A stretch of 64,000 nt of DNA from CAYUYV01 sp050331455. Its GTDB lineage: Bacteria > Pseudomonadota > Alphaproteobacteria > JAJFIK01. The DNA is taken from contig JBHJGV010000052.1 in assembly GCA_050331455.1 (NCBI GenBank), forward strand, positions 1 to 64,000, read 5' to 3'. This document shows positions 36,717 through 45,520 of this stretch, in pieces. Made by a program: the position numbers and the translations under genes. Numbering within the stretch: position 1 is the first letter of the stretch; the number at the start of each line of letters is the position of its first letter. Below the pieces are notes generated by a model that made no database searches, had not been told where the DNA came from, and saw only the letters and a list, made by a program, of their open reading frames with translations.

Positions 36717-37550
36717 TTAAGACTTGATCAGCGTTCCAACGGTCCGGGCCACTTCGCCGACCACCTTCCGGTGGCTCCAATAGCTCATATGGGTGAGGAT
36801 CGTGTGGCCCAGCCGCAGTTCCCGGTCCTCGACCAGGGCCGCATAGGACGGGCTCAAGGGGCGCAGGGGCCAGCCCAAGGCATCGTCGTCGTCAAAGATG
36901 TTGATCCAGCGAAAGGCGTCGTTGAGCCGGTCGAAGGCGAAAATGGAGTCCGGATCCTGGCCGGCGACGAAGATAGGAATGCTGCACCCGGTGGTGTAGA
37001 AGGTGTGAACATGGGCGCCGCGGCAGAAGGCGTCTTCGACGGGGTCGTCCGTAAACGGCTCTTCGTCATCCTTCCAGATACCGTATTTCGGATTCTGGCC
37101 CCGGGCCCTGAGCTGGTTGGCATCCCAAAAATAATTTGACATGACCTGGGCGCCGAGGGAATTCGCCACCACGATGACCCGGGCGTCGGGGCCCAGGGGA
37201 CCTTCACGGGTCAATTCCCGGTAGCATTTGCGCAAGGCCGCCCGCAACTCGAATTGCGCCAGGTAATAAGGTGCCTCGGTGCCGCGCTTGTTGGTCTGGA
37301 GACTGGCCGCATCGGAAAAGCCGAACAGGAAGGCTTGCCGCAGCGTGTGGCTCTGGATCTTTTTGCGCACGGCTTCGTAATAGGTCGTCTGGTTCCGGTC
37401 GAGACTGCGCTGGTAATAGGCCTGCTCGAAATGGACATGCTGCCAGTCGCGCGGGGGCAGGCGCCCCTTGATCCGCCGAATGAACGTGTTCGCATAGCCG
37501 GGCAGGGTGCGCCCTTGTCCATGCACGGTCAGCACCGCTGCCTTGACCAT
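36717..37550 (-). CDS. Alpha/beta-hydrolase-like hypothetical protein
   Basis: 277 residues, cytosolic. The start KAAVLTVHGQGR resembles the first strand and oxyanion loop of alpha/beta hydrolases, and VIVVANSLGAQVMSNYFW could be the nucleophile elbow, with A-N-S-L-G in place of G-x-S-x-G. A late HMSYWSHRKV stretch offers candidate catalytic histidines. I do not recognise a named family, and the substrate is unknown. It is downstream of parC on the same strand, separated by a short palindrome at 37595-37612. Confidence 0.7.
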   Translation of the reverse strand: MVKAAVLTVHGQGRTLPGYANTFIRRIKGRLPPRDWQHVHFEQAYYQRSLDRNQTTYYEAVRKKIQSHTLRQAFLFGFSDAASLQTNKRGTEAPYYLAQFELRAALRKCYRELTREGPLGPDARVIVVANSLGAQVMSNYFWDANQLRARGQNPKYGIWKDDEEPFTDDPVEDAFCRGAHVHTFYTTGCSIPIFVAGQDPDSIFAFDRLNDAFRWINIFDDDDALGWPLRPLSPSYAALVEDRELRLGHTILTHMSYWSHRKVVGEVARTVGTLIKS

Positions 37551-37594
37551 CCCCGGATCCCCCCTGGAGGATTGAATGCTTTCGTTTCGTAGAG

Positions 37595-37612
37595 GGCGGA
37601 TTTCAATCCGCC
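37595..37612. repeat. 18-bp palindrome after parC
   Basis: GGCGGATT-TC-AATCCGCC, a perfect 8-bp inverted repeat starting 11 bases beyond the parC stop. It may act as a terminator or be a REP-like dispersed element. A near-identical design lies at 48288-48305. Confidence 0.55.
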
Positions 37613-37622
37613 TTACGATGGA

Positions 37623-39863
37623 TTATGAGGGAAACGACACGTCCTTGGGGAACCCCTTCGGAGGCGCCCAGCCGGCATTGCCGCGATTGCCGAGCCAGTC
37701 CGTGACATCCGCGAAGTGTTTCTCCCGCCCCTGACCGTCCAGCACCACCAGGCCGCTCTCGAAAGTAAAGATGCAGGCATCCGCGAGGCCACCGGTGTTG
37801 TAGCGCTGCAGGATCACGCCTCGGCCCCGCGCCATGGTCGGGATCTGTTCGAGGGGGAAGATCAGCAGGCGGCGGTTTTCGCCGAGAACAGCCGCGTGGT
37901 CGCCCCTGACCGGGGCCATGACGACCGCCCGCACCGGCGCGGTCACATTCAGCACCTGTTTTCCGCTCTTCTTCGTGGCGATGAGGTCGTCTTCGGCTGC
38001 GAGGAATCCGTGGCCGGAGTCGGCACCCACAAGCACCCGGGCGCCGGGTTCATGGATCTTGAGCGCGGCCATATCGTCCTCGCCCAGATCGACCATCATG
38101 CGCACGGAGTCGCCGTGGCCCCGGCCTCCGGGAAGCTTGTCGCAGCCGAGGGTAAAGACCTTGCCGTTGGTTCCGAACAACAGGAGCTTGTCGGTGGTCT
38201 GGGCGTGGAGGAAGAAGCGGGGCCCGTCGCCTTCCTTGAACTTCAATTCGATGTCCGAGGGCTGATGACCCTTCAGGGAGCGGATCCAGCCCATGGCCGA
38301 GCAGACGACCGTGATGGGCTCCTTCTCGATGAAGGCTTCCGGGTCCACGTCCTCCACTTCCGGTGCCGTGTCAAATCCGGTGCGCCGGGCGCCCAGGGGC
38401 GTCTTGGGCCCGAACGCCTTTCTTACCTCGCGCAGTTCCTCGCCGATCCGCGCCCATTGGAGGTCGTCCGATTTCAGCAGATCCTTGAGCTCCTTGGCCT
38501 GTTTTTTGAGCTCCTTGTGCTCCTTCTTGATCTCCATTTCTTCAAGCTTGCGCAAAGAGCGCAGGCGCATATTGAGGATCGCCTCGGCCTGGACCTCAGA
38601 GAGCTCGAACTCGGCCATCAGTTCCTGCTTGGGCTCGTCCCCATAACGGATGATCTCGATCACCCGGTCGAGATTGAGATAAGCGATCAGCAGGCCGTCC
38701 AGGATCTCCAGCCGGTGCTCGATCTTGGCGAGCCGATATTTCGACCGGCGGACCAGGACGATCTTGCGGTGGTCCAGATAGGCCTGCAGCACTTCCCGCA
38801 GGTCCATGACCCGGGGCACCACGCCGCCGTCGAGGACATTCATATTGAGCGAGAAGCGGCTTTCGAGATCGGAGAGGCGGAAAAGCTGCTCCATGGCCAG
38901 GATCGGGTCCACGGCGCGGGTCTTGGGCTCGATGACAATGCGCACATCTTCGGCGCTTTCGTCCCGCACGTCGGAAATGAGCGAAGCCTTCCGGGACTCG
39001 ATCAGCTCGGCCAACCGCTCGATCAGCTTGGCCTTTTGCACCTGATACGGAATTTCAGTAATAACGATGATATAGGAGCCGCGATTGCCCTCTTCCTTGT
39101 GCCATTTGGCGCGGGTCCGGAAGCCGCCCTTACCCGTGGCGTAAGCCTCGACCATGCTGGCCCGGTCCTCCACCACGATCCCGCCGGTGGGAAAGTCGGG
39201 ACCCGGCATGATGTCCACCAGCTTCTCGATGGAGGCATTGGGGTGCTTGATGAGGTGCAGGGCCGCATCGCAGATTTCGGCCACATTGTGGGGCGGCACG
39301 CTGGTCGCCATGCCCACCGCGATGCCGGCCGAGCCGTTGGCGAGCAGATTGGGGAAGCCCGCCGGCATCACCACCGGCTCTTCTTCCTCGCCGTCATAGG
39401 TGGGGCGGAAATCGACGGTGTCCTCGTCGATCCCTTCCAGGAGGAATTGCGCAACTTCGGTGAGCCGACTTTCCGTGTACCGCATGGCGGCAGCGTTGTC
39501 GCCGTCGATATTACCGAAATTGCCCTGGCCGTCCACGAGGGGATAGCGCGCGGCGAAATCCTGGGCAAGGCGCACAAGGGCCTCATAGACGGCCTGGTCC
39601 CCGTGGGGGTGGAACCGGCCGATCACGTCGCCGACCACGCGTGCGCATTTCTTGAAGCCCGTCGCGGGATCGAGCTTCAGAAGCCGCATGGCATAAAGCA
39701 GGCGCCGGTGGACGGGCTTCAACCCGTCGCGCACATCGGGTAGGGCGCGGCCTGTGATGGTGGACAGCGCATAGGCCAGGTAGCGCTCGCTGAGCGCCGG
39801 CGCAAGGAGCGCGTCCTTGATATCGTCTTGGGGGGGCTGAGGCGGTTGTTTTGTCTTGGGCAT
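37623..39863 (-). CDS. parC: DNA topoisomerase IV subunit A
   Basis: About 746 residues from ATG 39863 (GTG 39881 is also in frame). ParC cuts and passes DNA to unlink sister chromosomes, together with ParE, which is not in this window. The catalytic Tyr129 lies in AAAMRYTESRLTE. The quinolone-region segment HPHGDQAVYEALVRLAQDF is typical. A C-terminal beta-pinwheel follows from ~500, with a GrlA-like GGRGHGDSVRMM repeat but no full GyrA box, which favours ParC over GyrA. A Lys/Glu-rich coiled coil is at ~435-465. Confidence 0.95.
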   Translation of the reverse strand: MPKTKQPPQPPQDDIKDALLAPALSERYLAYALSTITGRALPDVRDGLKPVHRRLLYAMRLLKLDPATGFKKCARVVGDVIGRFHPHGDQAVYEALVRLAQDFAARYPLVDGQGNFGNIDGDNAAAMRYTESRLTEVAQFLLEGIDEDTVDFRPTYDGEEEEPVVMPAGFPNLLANGSAGIAVGMATSVPPHNVAEICDAALHLIKHPNASIEKLVDIMPGPDFPTGGIVVEDRASMVEAYATGKGGFRTRAKWHKEEGNRGSYIIVITEIPYQVQKAKLIERLAELIESRKASLISDVRDESAEDVRIVIEPKTRAVDPILAMEQLFRLSDLESRFSLNMNVLDGGVVPRVMDLREVLQAYLDHRKIVLVRRSKYRLAKIEHRLEILDGLLIAYLNLDRVIEIIRYGDEPKQELMAEFELSEVQAEAILNMRLRSLRKLEEMEIKKEHKELKKQAKELKDLLKSDDLQWARIGEELREVRKAFGPKTPLGARRTGFDTAPEVEDVDPEAFIEKEPITVVCSAMGWIRSLKGHQPSDIELKFKEGDGPRFFLHAQTTDKLLLFGTNGKVFTLGCDKLPGGRGHGDSVRMMVDLGEDDMAALKIHEPGARVLVGADSGHGFLAAEDDLIATKKSGKQVLNVTAPVRAVVMAPVRGDHAAVLGENRRLLIFPLEQIPTMARGRGVILQRYNTGGLADACIFTFESGLVVLDGQGREKHFADVTDWLGNRGNAGWAPPKGFPKDVSFPS

Positions 39864-39955
39864 GGGCGTCACAATGGCCACGAATCGAAGGGCGTCAAGC
39901 GGCTTGGCGGGCGCCGAAAAACCGCGTTGTCGCGACTTAACGGGGGAAGAAGCCC

Positions 39956-40897
39956 ATGTCCATCATTCGTGCCGCCGTCGTCCAGTGCGGCTCCCATCTG
40001 TTCGACAATCTGCGCACGCTTGAGGCCCTGGCCAAAACCGCGGCCTCGGCGGCGGGCAACGGGGCGAAGATCGCAGTCTACCCGGAGGCCTATGTGGGCG
40101 GCTATCCCAAGGGCCTCGATTTCGGGGCCCGGGTCGGCATGCGCTCATCGGAGGGGCGAAAGGTCTTTCAGCGCTATTTCGATGCCGCCATTGCGGTGCC
40201 GGGGCCCGAGACCGAGTGGATCGGGTCGCTCGCGCGGGCCTATGGCCTTGTCCTTGTCGTCGGGGTCATCGAGCGCGAGGGCGGCACCCTCTATTGCACA
40301 GTGCTGTTTTTCGGTGACGACGGCGCGCTGCTCGGCAAGCGGCGCAAGCTGATGCCGACGGCCCTGGAGCGGCTGGTCTGGGGCTTCGGCGACGGCTCGA
40401 CCCTGGCGGCGGTGGATACGGCGGCGGGACGGGTCGGCGGTGTGATCTGCTGGGAGAATTTCATGCCGGCCCTGCGCATGAGCCAGTATGCGCAAGGGGT
40501 CCAGTTCTACTGCGCGCCGACGGTCGATGATCGGGACAGTTGGGTCCCGGCCATGCGCATGATCGCCATGGAGGGACGCTGTTTCGTTCTGTCCGCCTGC
40601 CAGCATTTCACCCGCGCCCAGGCCCCGGGTGATGTGTCTCCCATCCAGGGCGATGATCCGGAAACGGTGCTGATCCGCGGCGGCAGTCTGGTGGTCGATC
40701 CCATGGGGGACGTGATCGCCGGTCCGGTCTATGACGAGGACACGATCCTGTTCGCCGATCTCGACACGGACCTGATCGCTCGCGGCAAATACGATCTGGA
40801 TACGGTCGGTCACTATGCCAGGCCGGATATTTTCAGCCTCCAGATCAACACCGCGCCGCAGAGGCCTGTGACATTCGGAACGCGCAATCAAGCATAA
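39956..40897 (+). CDS. Nitrilase (carbon-nitrogen hydrolase family)
   Basis: 313 residues. Nitrilases hydrolyse nitriles to carboxylic acids and ammonia. The triad is visible: Glu44 in YPEAYVGGYPKG, Lys131 in KRRKLMPT and Cys165 in GVICWENFMP. The WENFMP and YPKG contexts are those of true nitrilases (branch 1), not amidases. The substrate class is not determined. ATG 39956 follows GGGGGAAGAAGCCC. It is divergent from parC and ends 30 bp from the convergent MmgE/PrpD gene, with a 5-bp GC hairpin between. Confidence 0.92.
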   Translation: MSIIRAAVVQCGSHLFDNLRTLEALAKTAASAAGNGAKIAVYPEAYVGGYPKGLDFGARVGMRSSEGRKVFQRYFDAAIAVPGPETEWIGSLARAYGLVLVVGVIEREGGTLYCTVLFFGDDGALLGKRRKLMPTALERLVWGFGDGSTLAAVDTAAGRVGGVICWENFMPALRMSQYAQGVQFYCAPTVDDRDSWVPAMRMIAMEGRCFVLSACQHFTRAQAPGDVSPIQGDDPETVLIRGGSLVVDPMGDVIAGPVYDEDTILFADLDTDLIARGKYDLDTVGHYARPDIFSLQINTAPQRPVTFGTRNQA

Positions 40898-40927
40898 GCC
40901 GCCGGGGGCGGACTTGCGTCGATCTGG

Positions 40928-42268
40928 TCAGGCCAGCAGCACCGATTTCAGGTCCGGCAGGCTCGGGGCGTGGGACAGGCTCAGCAGGACTTCGATCCAC
41001 AAATCCGCATCGTGAATGTTCCCATGGGCCATCAGCATGCGGGATTTGCGGGCAAGCTCCGATGCGCTGAGCGGTGCTTCCGGATCGCCTTTGGCATGGG
41101 CGCGCACGGCGTCAAGCCGGCTGCCATCTTTCAGCGACAAGGAGACCGTTCCGCCCCAGGCCCGTGGATAGGCCTGATCGAGTGCCTCGTCGTGAATGAG
41201 GGACACCCGCGCCCGCAGGCTGGCGAGGTCCCGGCGGGCCTCTTCTCCGAAGGCGTCGAACGTCACGAGATCGCGGGACAGGGCGGCAGCCACGCAGTGT
41301 TGCATGGAGAATTTGGCCTGGTAATCGGTGCGCGGAGAGATCCGGTCGGTGACGTCCATCGCGGCCTGATAGGTGCGCACATGCACCATGGTGATGTCGC
41401 CAATGTCGGCGCCATGGGCCTTGATCTGGCGGCGCAGGTCCTGGGCCGCGTCCATGGCCGGATGGGTGTGGCGGCAGGACGGCCACGGCTTCATGGAATT
41501 GTCGTGGATCTGCCAGGGGCGCTCGGGGCCATCCAGGACCGCGTCGGCGCGCCCATTGGGGCAGGTGGCGGCGAAAAAGCCGCGCGCGCCTTCCAGGATG
41601 GTGCGCGGACCGGTGAAGCCCTGGGCGGCGAGGCCCGCAGCCAGCCAGCCCGCTTCGGCGGCCCGGCCTGCGTGCAGGTGCTTGGTCATGGCGCCGGATT
41701 CCAGAAACTCCCAAAGGCCCGAACTCTGGGTGCCGGCATTGCCGAGGGCGTTGACGAGACCGGCCGCGTCGAGATCCATCAGAAGGCCAGCGGCCATGGC
41801 CGAGCCGAACGGCCCGATGGTCGCCGTATTGTGCCAGATCTTGTAATGCTCCGTGCCCGCCGCCATGCCGATTCGGCAGGCCGCGTCATAGCCGCGGACG
41901 ACCGCGTCGAGGAAGGCGCGTCCGCTGGCACCGCGGGCCCGGGCGCTCGCCCAGGCGGCCGGCACCACCACGCAGCCCGGATGGAGCACCGAAGCCCTGT
42001 GCAGATCGTCTGTTTCGAGAGTATGGGCGAGGGCCCCCGTCAGAAACGCCTCGCGCCCCGGATCGGCCAGCGCGTCGGCCCGGCCCGGGCTCAAGGTGCG
42101 CCACCAGGCCCGCACCCGCCGGGCCGGATCGGTATGCCGGGCCGCCAGCGCATTGGCAACCGTGTCCAGCACGAACAGGGCGGCCTGGGCCCGGTCCCGG
42201 TCGGTTACCGGTTTTTCCAGGATCAGGGACACGAGGCGTTCCGTTACGGACGATTGTGTTTTGTGCAT
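40928..42268 (-). CDS. MmgE/PrpD family protein
   Basis: 446 residues from ATG 42268. The family includes 2-methylcitrate dehydratase and cis-aconitate decarboxylase. The N-terminal helical domain has DTVANALAARHTDPARR and FLTGALAHTLETDDLHR. The latter aligns with the family position usually reading as AHxxDxDD. HPGCVVVPAAWASARARGASG and SMKPWPSCRHTHPAMDAA are strong markers. Members without the prp operon, as here, often act on other substrates, so the reaction is not assigned. It converges on the nitrilase. Confidence 0.9.
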   Translation of the reverse strand: MHKTQSSVTERLVSLILEKPVTDRDRAQAALFVLDTVANALAARHTDPARRVRAWWRTLSPGRADALADPGREAFLTGALAHTLETDDLHRASVLHPGCVVVPAAWASARARGASGRAFLDAVVRGYDAACRIGMAAGTEHYKIWHNTATIGPFGSAMAAGLLMDLDAAGLVNALGNAGTQSSGLWEFLESGAMTKHLHAGRAAEAGWLAAGLAAQGFTGPRTILEGARGFFAATCPNGRADAVLDGPERPWQIHDNSMKPWPSCRHTHPAMDAAQDLRRQIKAHGADIGDITMVHVRTYQAAMDVTDRISPRTDYQAKFSMQHCVAAALSRDLVTFDAFGEEARRDLASLRARVSLIHDEALDQAYPRAWGGTVSLSLKDGSRLDAVRAHAKGDPEAPLSASELARKSRMLMAHGNIHDADLWIEVLLSLSHAPSLPDLKSVLLA

Positions 42269-42411
42269 CAAGGGACTGTTCGCTTTCGCAAATCGAAAGG
42301 GGACTCACGCGATACTGGCGCGTCAGTGCGCGGGTGCCAAGGCGAAGAAGGGGGTAACGCCCGCGTCGACCGGTCCGGTCATCATGAATTCGAGGCCAGA
42401 ATGGGGGAACC

Positions 42412-43503
42412 ATGTTGCTGTTGCGTCTGTGTGCTTGTCTCCGGCCCGGCCTTTCGGTCGTTTGTATCCGCCGCACCGGGTTTTTGATCCTTTTGTGTCT
42501 GATCCTGGCGGTGGCCGGCTGTCGCACGCGCCCGCCGTCCTCGACCGTCCCCGTCGGGCCCATCGCCGATCCCTTTACAAGCGGGGTCTACAAGGTCGGC
42601 AAACCCTACAAGGTCGCCGGCGTCTGGTATCGGCCCACGGAGGACTGGGACTATCGGGCCGAAGGCACCGCGTCCTGGTACGGCACCTTTTTCCATGGCC
42701 GGCGCACCGCCAATGGCGAGGTCTTCGACAAGACCCGTCTGACGGCGGCGCATCCCACCTTGCCACTGCCCAGCTTTGTCGAGGTTACCAATCTGGCGAA
42801 TGGTCGTCGCATTGTGGTGCGCGTGAACGACCGCGGCCCATTCCGCAAAAGACGGATCATCGACCTGTCCGAGGCCGCCGCCGAGGCCCTCGATTTCGTG
42901 ATTCAGGGACACACGCGGGTGCGCCTGCGTATGCTGGGCCGGGCACCGGTGGGCGTCGCGGCAGGACCCGACGGGGGCCTGACGACGCGGAAGGCATCCG
43001 CCGTGTCGCCCCGCAGCGCTGAGCCCACCCGGCTGGCCTCAGCGGATCCCCGGCCGATGCTTCCCTCGCCCGCGCCGGAACCGAAAGTGCCGGGGCCGTC
43101 ATTGACCCTCGAGGCCTTGATCGCGGATCGCCTCGATCCGTCGGAGCCGGCCGTGCCAACGGCCCCAATTGTGCCGACAAGCCAAGGCACAAACGGCCCA
43201 GCATTTGAGGAGGTGGATGGTCTGGGGCTGACCTCGGCCATGGCAACGAGGTCGATCTATCTTCAGATCGGTGCGTTCCGGACGGCCTCGCGGGCCCGGC
43301 GCGTCGCGGACGGCGTGGCCGAAATGGGCGGCGAGCGCCTTGCGGCCCTGGCCACCCCTTCGATATCACAGGTGACGACGGAAACGGGCCGGCTCTACCG
43401 TGTTCGGGTCGGGCCTTTCGATACGCTGGGGACGTTGGATATTGCGGACACGCTTTTGCGCCGCATGGGGTATGGAAGTCCCACCCTGGTCGAAGACCAG
43501 TGA
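42412..43503 (+). CDS. rlpA: Septal ring lytic transglycosylase RlpA family lipoprotein
   Basis: 363 residues. A hydrophobic signal ends in the lipobox LAVAGC (Cys37), so it is an outer- or inner-membrane lipoprotein. The double-psi beta-barrel domain spans ~80-180: GTASWYGTFFHGRRTANGE, then RVNDRGPF with the Asp expected of active RlpA. A Pro/Ala-rich linker is followed by a C-terminal SPOR domain (~280-360, YLQIGAFRTASRARRVADGV) that binds denuded septal peptidoglycan. It cleaves glycan strands at division sites. dacC lies 102 bp downstream. Confidence 0.93.
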   Translation: MLLLRLCACLRPGLSVVCIRRTGFLILLCLILAVAGCRTRPPSSTVPVGPIADPFTSGVYKVGKPYKVAGVWYRPTEDWDYRAEGTASWYGTFFHGRRTANGEVFDKTRLTAAHPTLPLPSFVEVTNLANGRRIVVRVNDRGPFRKRRIIDLSEAAAEALDFVIQGHTRVRLRMLGRAPVGVAAGPDGGLTTRKASAVSPRSAEPTRLASADPRPMLPSPAPEPKVPGPSLTLEALIADRLDPSEPAVPTAPIVPTSQGTNGPAFEEVDGLGLTSAMATRSIYLQIGAFRTASRARRVADGVAEMGGERLAALATPSISQVTTETGRLYRVRVGPFDTLGTLDIADTLLRRMGYGSPTLVEDQ

Positions 43504-43557
43504 TCCCGGACGCGACGCCGCCGCGCGGGCGCTGCGCCTTTAAGATCAAATCGCCCT

Positions 43558-43583
43558 GTCGGGCCCATCCGGCCGGGCCCGAC
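43558..43583. terminator. 9-bp inverted repeat between rlpA and dacC
   Basis: GTCGGGCCC (43558-43566) and GGGCCCGAC (43575-43583) are perfect complements around the loop ATCCGGCC. The hairpin would be very stable. It lacks a following T-run, so it may be a factor-assisted terminator of rlpA or a structured dacC leader. Confidence 0.35.
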
Positions 43584-43605
43584 CGACACCAAACGGGAGA
43601 TCCCC

Positions 43606-44826
43606 ATGACTGTTTTCGAGGACGCCCGCTCATTCGCCGCCCGAGGCATGGCCGTATGCGCCGCGGTCCTGGTGCTGCTCCTCGCCGCGCCGGTCCGGGC
43701 CGAGGTGATCGAAACGCCGGCAGACTTTGCCATCCTCACCGATGCAAAGACGGGCCAAGTGCTCTATTCCAAGAACCCCGATGCGCTCATGGCGCCGGCG
43801 TCCATGAGTAAGCTCATGACACTGACCATGCTGTTCGAGCGCATCAAGTCCGGCCAGATCGGCCTCGATGACACCATCCGCATCAGCGAGGCGGCCTGGC
43901 GCAAGGGGGGCGCCGCGTCCGGATCCTCCACCATGTTCGCCGAGGTGAATTCCGAAGTGCCCGTGCGCGATATCCTGCGCGGCATCATCGTCCAGTCGGG
44001 CAATGACGCCTGCATCGCCGTGGCCGAGGCCATCGGCGGAACGGAGCAGAATTTTGCGGACATGATGACGACCCGGGCCCGGGAACTCGGCCTTTCACGC
44101 TCGACCTTCGCCAATTCGACCGGCTGGCCGGACCCGTCCCAGCGTATGACGGCGCGGGAACTGGCCATGCTGGCGCGCTACATCATCCAGACCTTTCCGG
44201 ATTTCCTGCCGCTTTTCGCCGAGCAGAGCTTCACCTGGAACGGCATCACCCAGAGCAACCGGAACCCCCTCATCTATTCCTTCCGCGGCGCAGACGGGCT
44301 GAAGACGGGGCATACGGAGGACTCCGGCTACGGTCTCGTCGGCACGGCGCGCCAGGGCGAGCGGCGGGTCATCCTGGTGGTGAACGGTCTGGCTTCGGAC
44401 CGGGCGCGGGCCCGCGAGACCAAGCGGCTGATGTCGATCGCCTTTGCAAGCTATACGGAAGAAAAACTGTTTGCTGCCGGCGATCCGGTCGGGTCCATCG
44501 ATGTCTTCCACGGCAAGGCGCCGGAGGTGCCGGCCGTGACCGACCGCGATGTCTCGGCCTTCATCCACCGCTCCGCGCGGCGCGACATCAAGATCCGGCT
44601 GGCCTACCAGTCGCCCCTCAAGGCGCCCATCGCCAAGGGCGCGGAGATCGGCACCATGACGGTCGAGGCCCCGGGGCTGGAGCCCGTCCGGGCGCCTGTC
44701 TATGCCGGCGCGGACGTTCCGGAATTGGGCATTTTCGGCAAGGCCCTTCTCGCCCTCGATCATCTGATTTTTTCGGATAAGGCCGCCCCAAAAGGCGCCA
44801 TGGGAGCGGGGCCGAATGGCGGATGA
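43606..44826 (+). CDS. dacC: D-alanyl-D-alanine carboxypeptidase (penicillin-binding protein 5/6 family)
   Basis: 406 residues with a cleavable signal peptide (~residues 12-35, ending VRAE). It trims the terminal D-Ala of peptidoglycan pentapeptides in the periplasm. The three serine-acyltransferase motifs are present: Ser66-Met-Ser-Lys69 in PASMSKLM, Ser131-Gly-Asn133 in QSGNDAC, and Lys233-Thr-Gly in LKTGHTEDSG. The C-terminal PBP5-type beta domain (~285-375) is present. Which of dacA, dacC or dacD it equals is not decided. It overlaps tmk by 11 bp. Confidence 0.94.
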   Translation: MTVFEDARSFAARGMAVCAAVLVLLLAAPVRAEVIETPADFAILTDAKTGQVLYSKNPDALMAPASMSKLMTLTMLFERIKSGQIGLDDTIRISEAAWRKGGAASGSSTMFAEVNSEVPVRDILRGIIVQSGNDACIAVAEAIGGTEQNFADMMTTRARELGLSRSTFANSTGWPDPSQRMTARELAMLARYIIQTFPDFLPLFAEQSFTWNGITQSNRNPLIYSFRGADGLKTGHTEDSGYGLVGTARQGERRVILVVNGLASDRARARETKRLMSIAFASYTEEKLFAAGDPVGSIDVFHGKAPEVPAVTDRDVSAFIHRSARRDIKIRLAYQSPLKAPIAKGAEIGTMTVEAPGLEPVRAPVYAGADVPELGIFGKALLALDHLIFSDKAAPKGAMGAGPNGG

Positions 44827-45520
44827 GGGGACGCGGCACCGCGGCCCGTTCATCACCTTCGAAGGCGGGGAAGGGGCCGGAAAGACAACCCAGATCCGCC
44901 GTCTCGCCGACCGTCTGTTGGCGTCGGGTCACCGCGTCCTGACAACGCGCGAGCCCGGCGGAAGTCCGGGTGCCGATGCCATCCGCGCTCTGCTCGTCAC
45001 CGGTGAGGCCGAGCGCTGGCGGCCCGAAAGCGAACTGTTTCTGTTCGCCGCCGCCCGGGCCGACCATGTCGCCCGCGTCATCGCGCCGGCCCTCCAGGCG
45101 GGCCAAACGGTGCTGTGCGATCGCTTCTCGGACTCCACGCTGGTCTATCAGGGCCACGGCCATGGCCTTGACCGGGACATGGTGGCCGACGTCAACCGGA
45201 TCGCCACGGGCAATCTTGTTCCGGACCTGACCCTCATCCTGGACGTTCCCGTCACCATTGGCCTGGCCCGAGCCGCCGAGCGGGGCGGAGCCGCGGCTGA
45301 AGACCGGTTCGAGCGTATGGGGCACGCCTTTCACCAAAGGTTGTGGGAAGGCTTTCGGGCCCTCGCCGTGGCGGACCCCGAACGGTGCCGCCTGATCGAC
45401 GCCGCCGGCGATCCGGACGCGGTGGCCGAGGGGATCTGGCGCATCGTGGAACCGTGGATCGCGGCCCACGGCCCGTCGCACAGCGCACAAGGGAACGACG
45501 GCCATGGCCTCTCGCACTGA
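44816..45520 (+). CDS. tmk: Thymidylate kinase
   Basis: 234 residues. Phosphorylates dTMP to dTDP. The P-loop FEGGEGAGKTTQ is at ~14-25, the substrate-binding TREPGGSPG at ~44-52, DRFSDSTLVYQG at ~102, and the LID region RAAERGGAAAEDRFE at ~158-172. The C-terminal His/Gly-rich tail overlaps the next gene by 17 bp. Together with the dacC overlap this indicates one transcript with coupled translation. Confidence 0.95.
   Translation: MADEGTRHRGPFITFEGGEGAGKTTQIRRLADRLLASGHRVLTTREPGGSPGADAIRALLVTGEAERWRPESELFLFAAARADHVARVIAPALQAGQTVLCDRFSDSTLVYQGHGHGLDRDMVADVNRIATGNLVPDLTLILDVPVTIGLARAAERGGAAAEDRFERMGHAFHQRLWEGFRALAVADPERCRLIDAAGDPDAVAEGIWRIVEPWIAAHGPSHSAQGNDGHGLSH

Noticed and set aside
37716..39743. 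675-codon plus-strand frame opposite parC
   Set aside because: Shadow of parC; composition-driven, with no family features or ribosome site.
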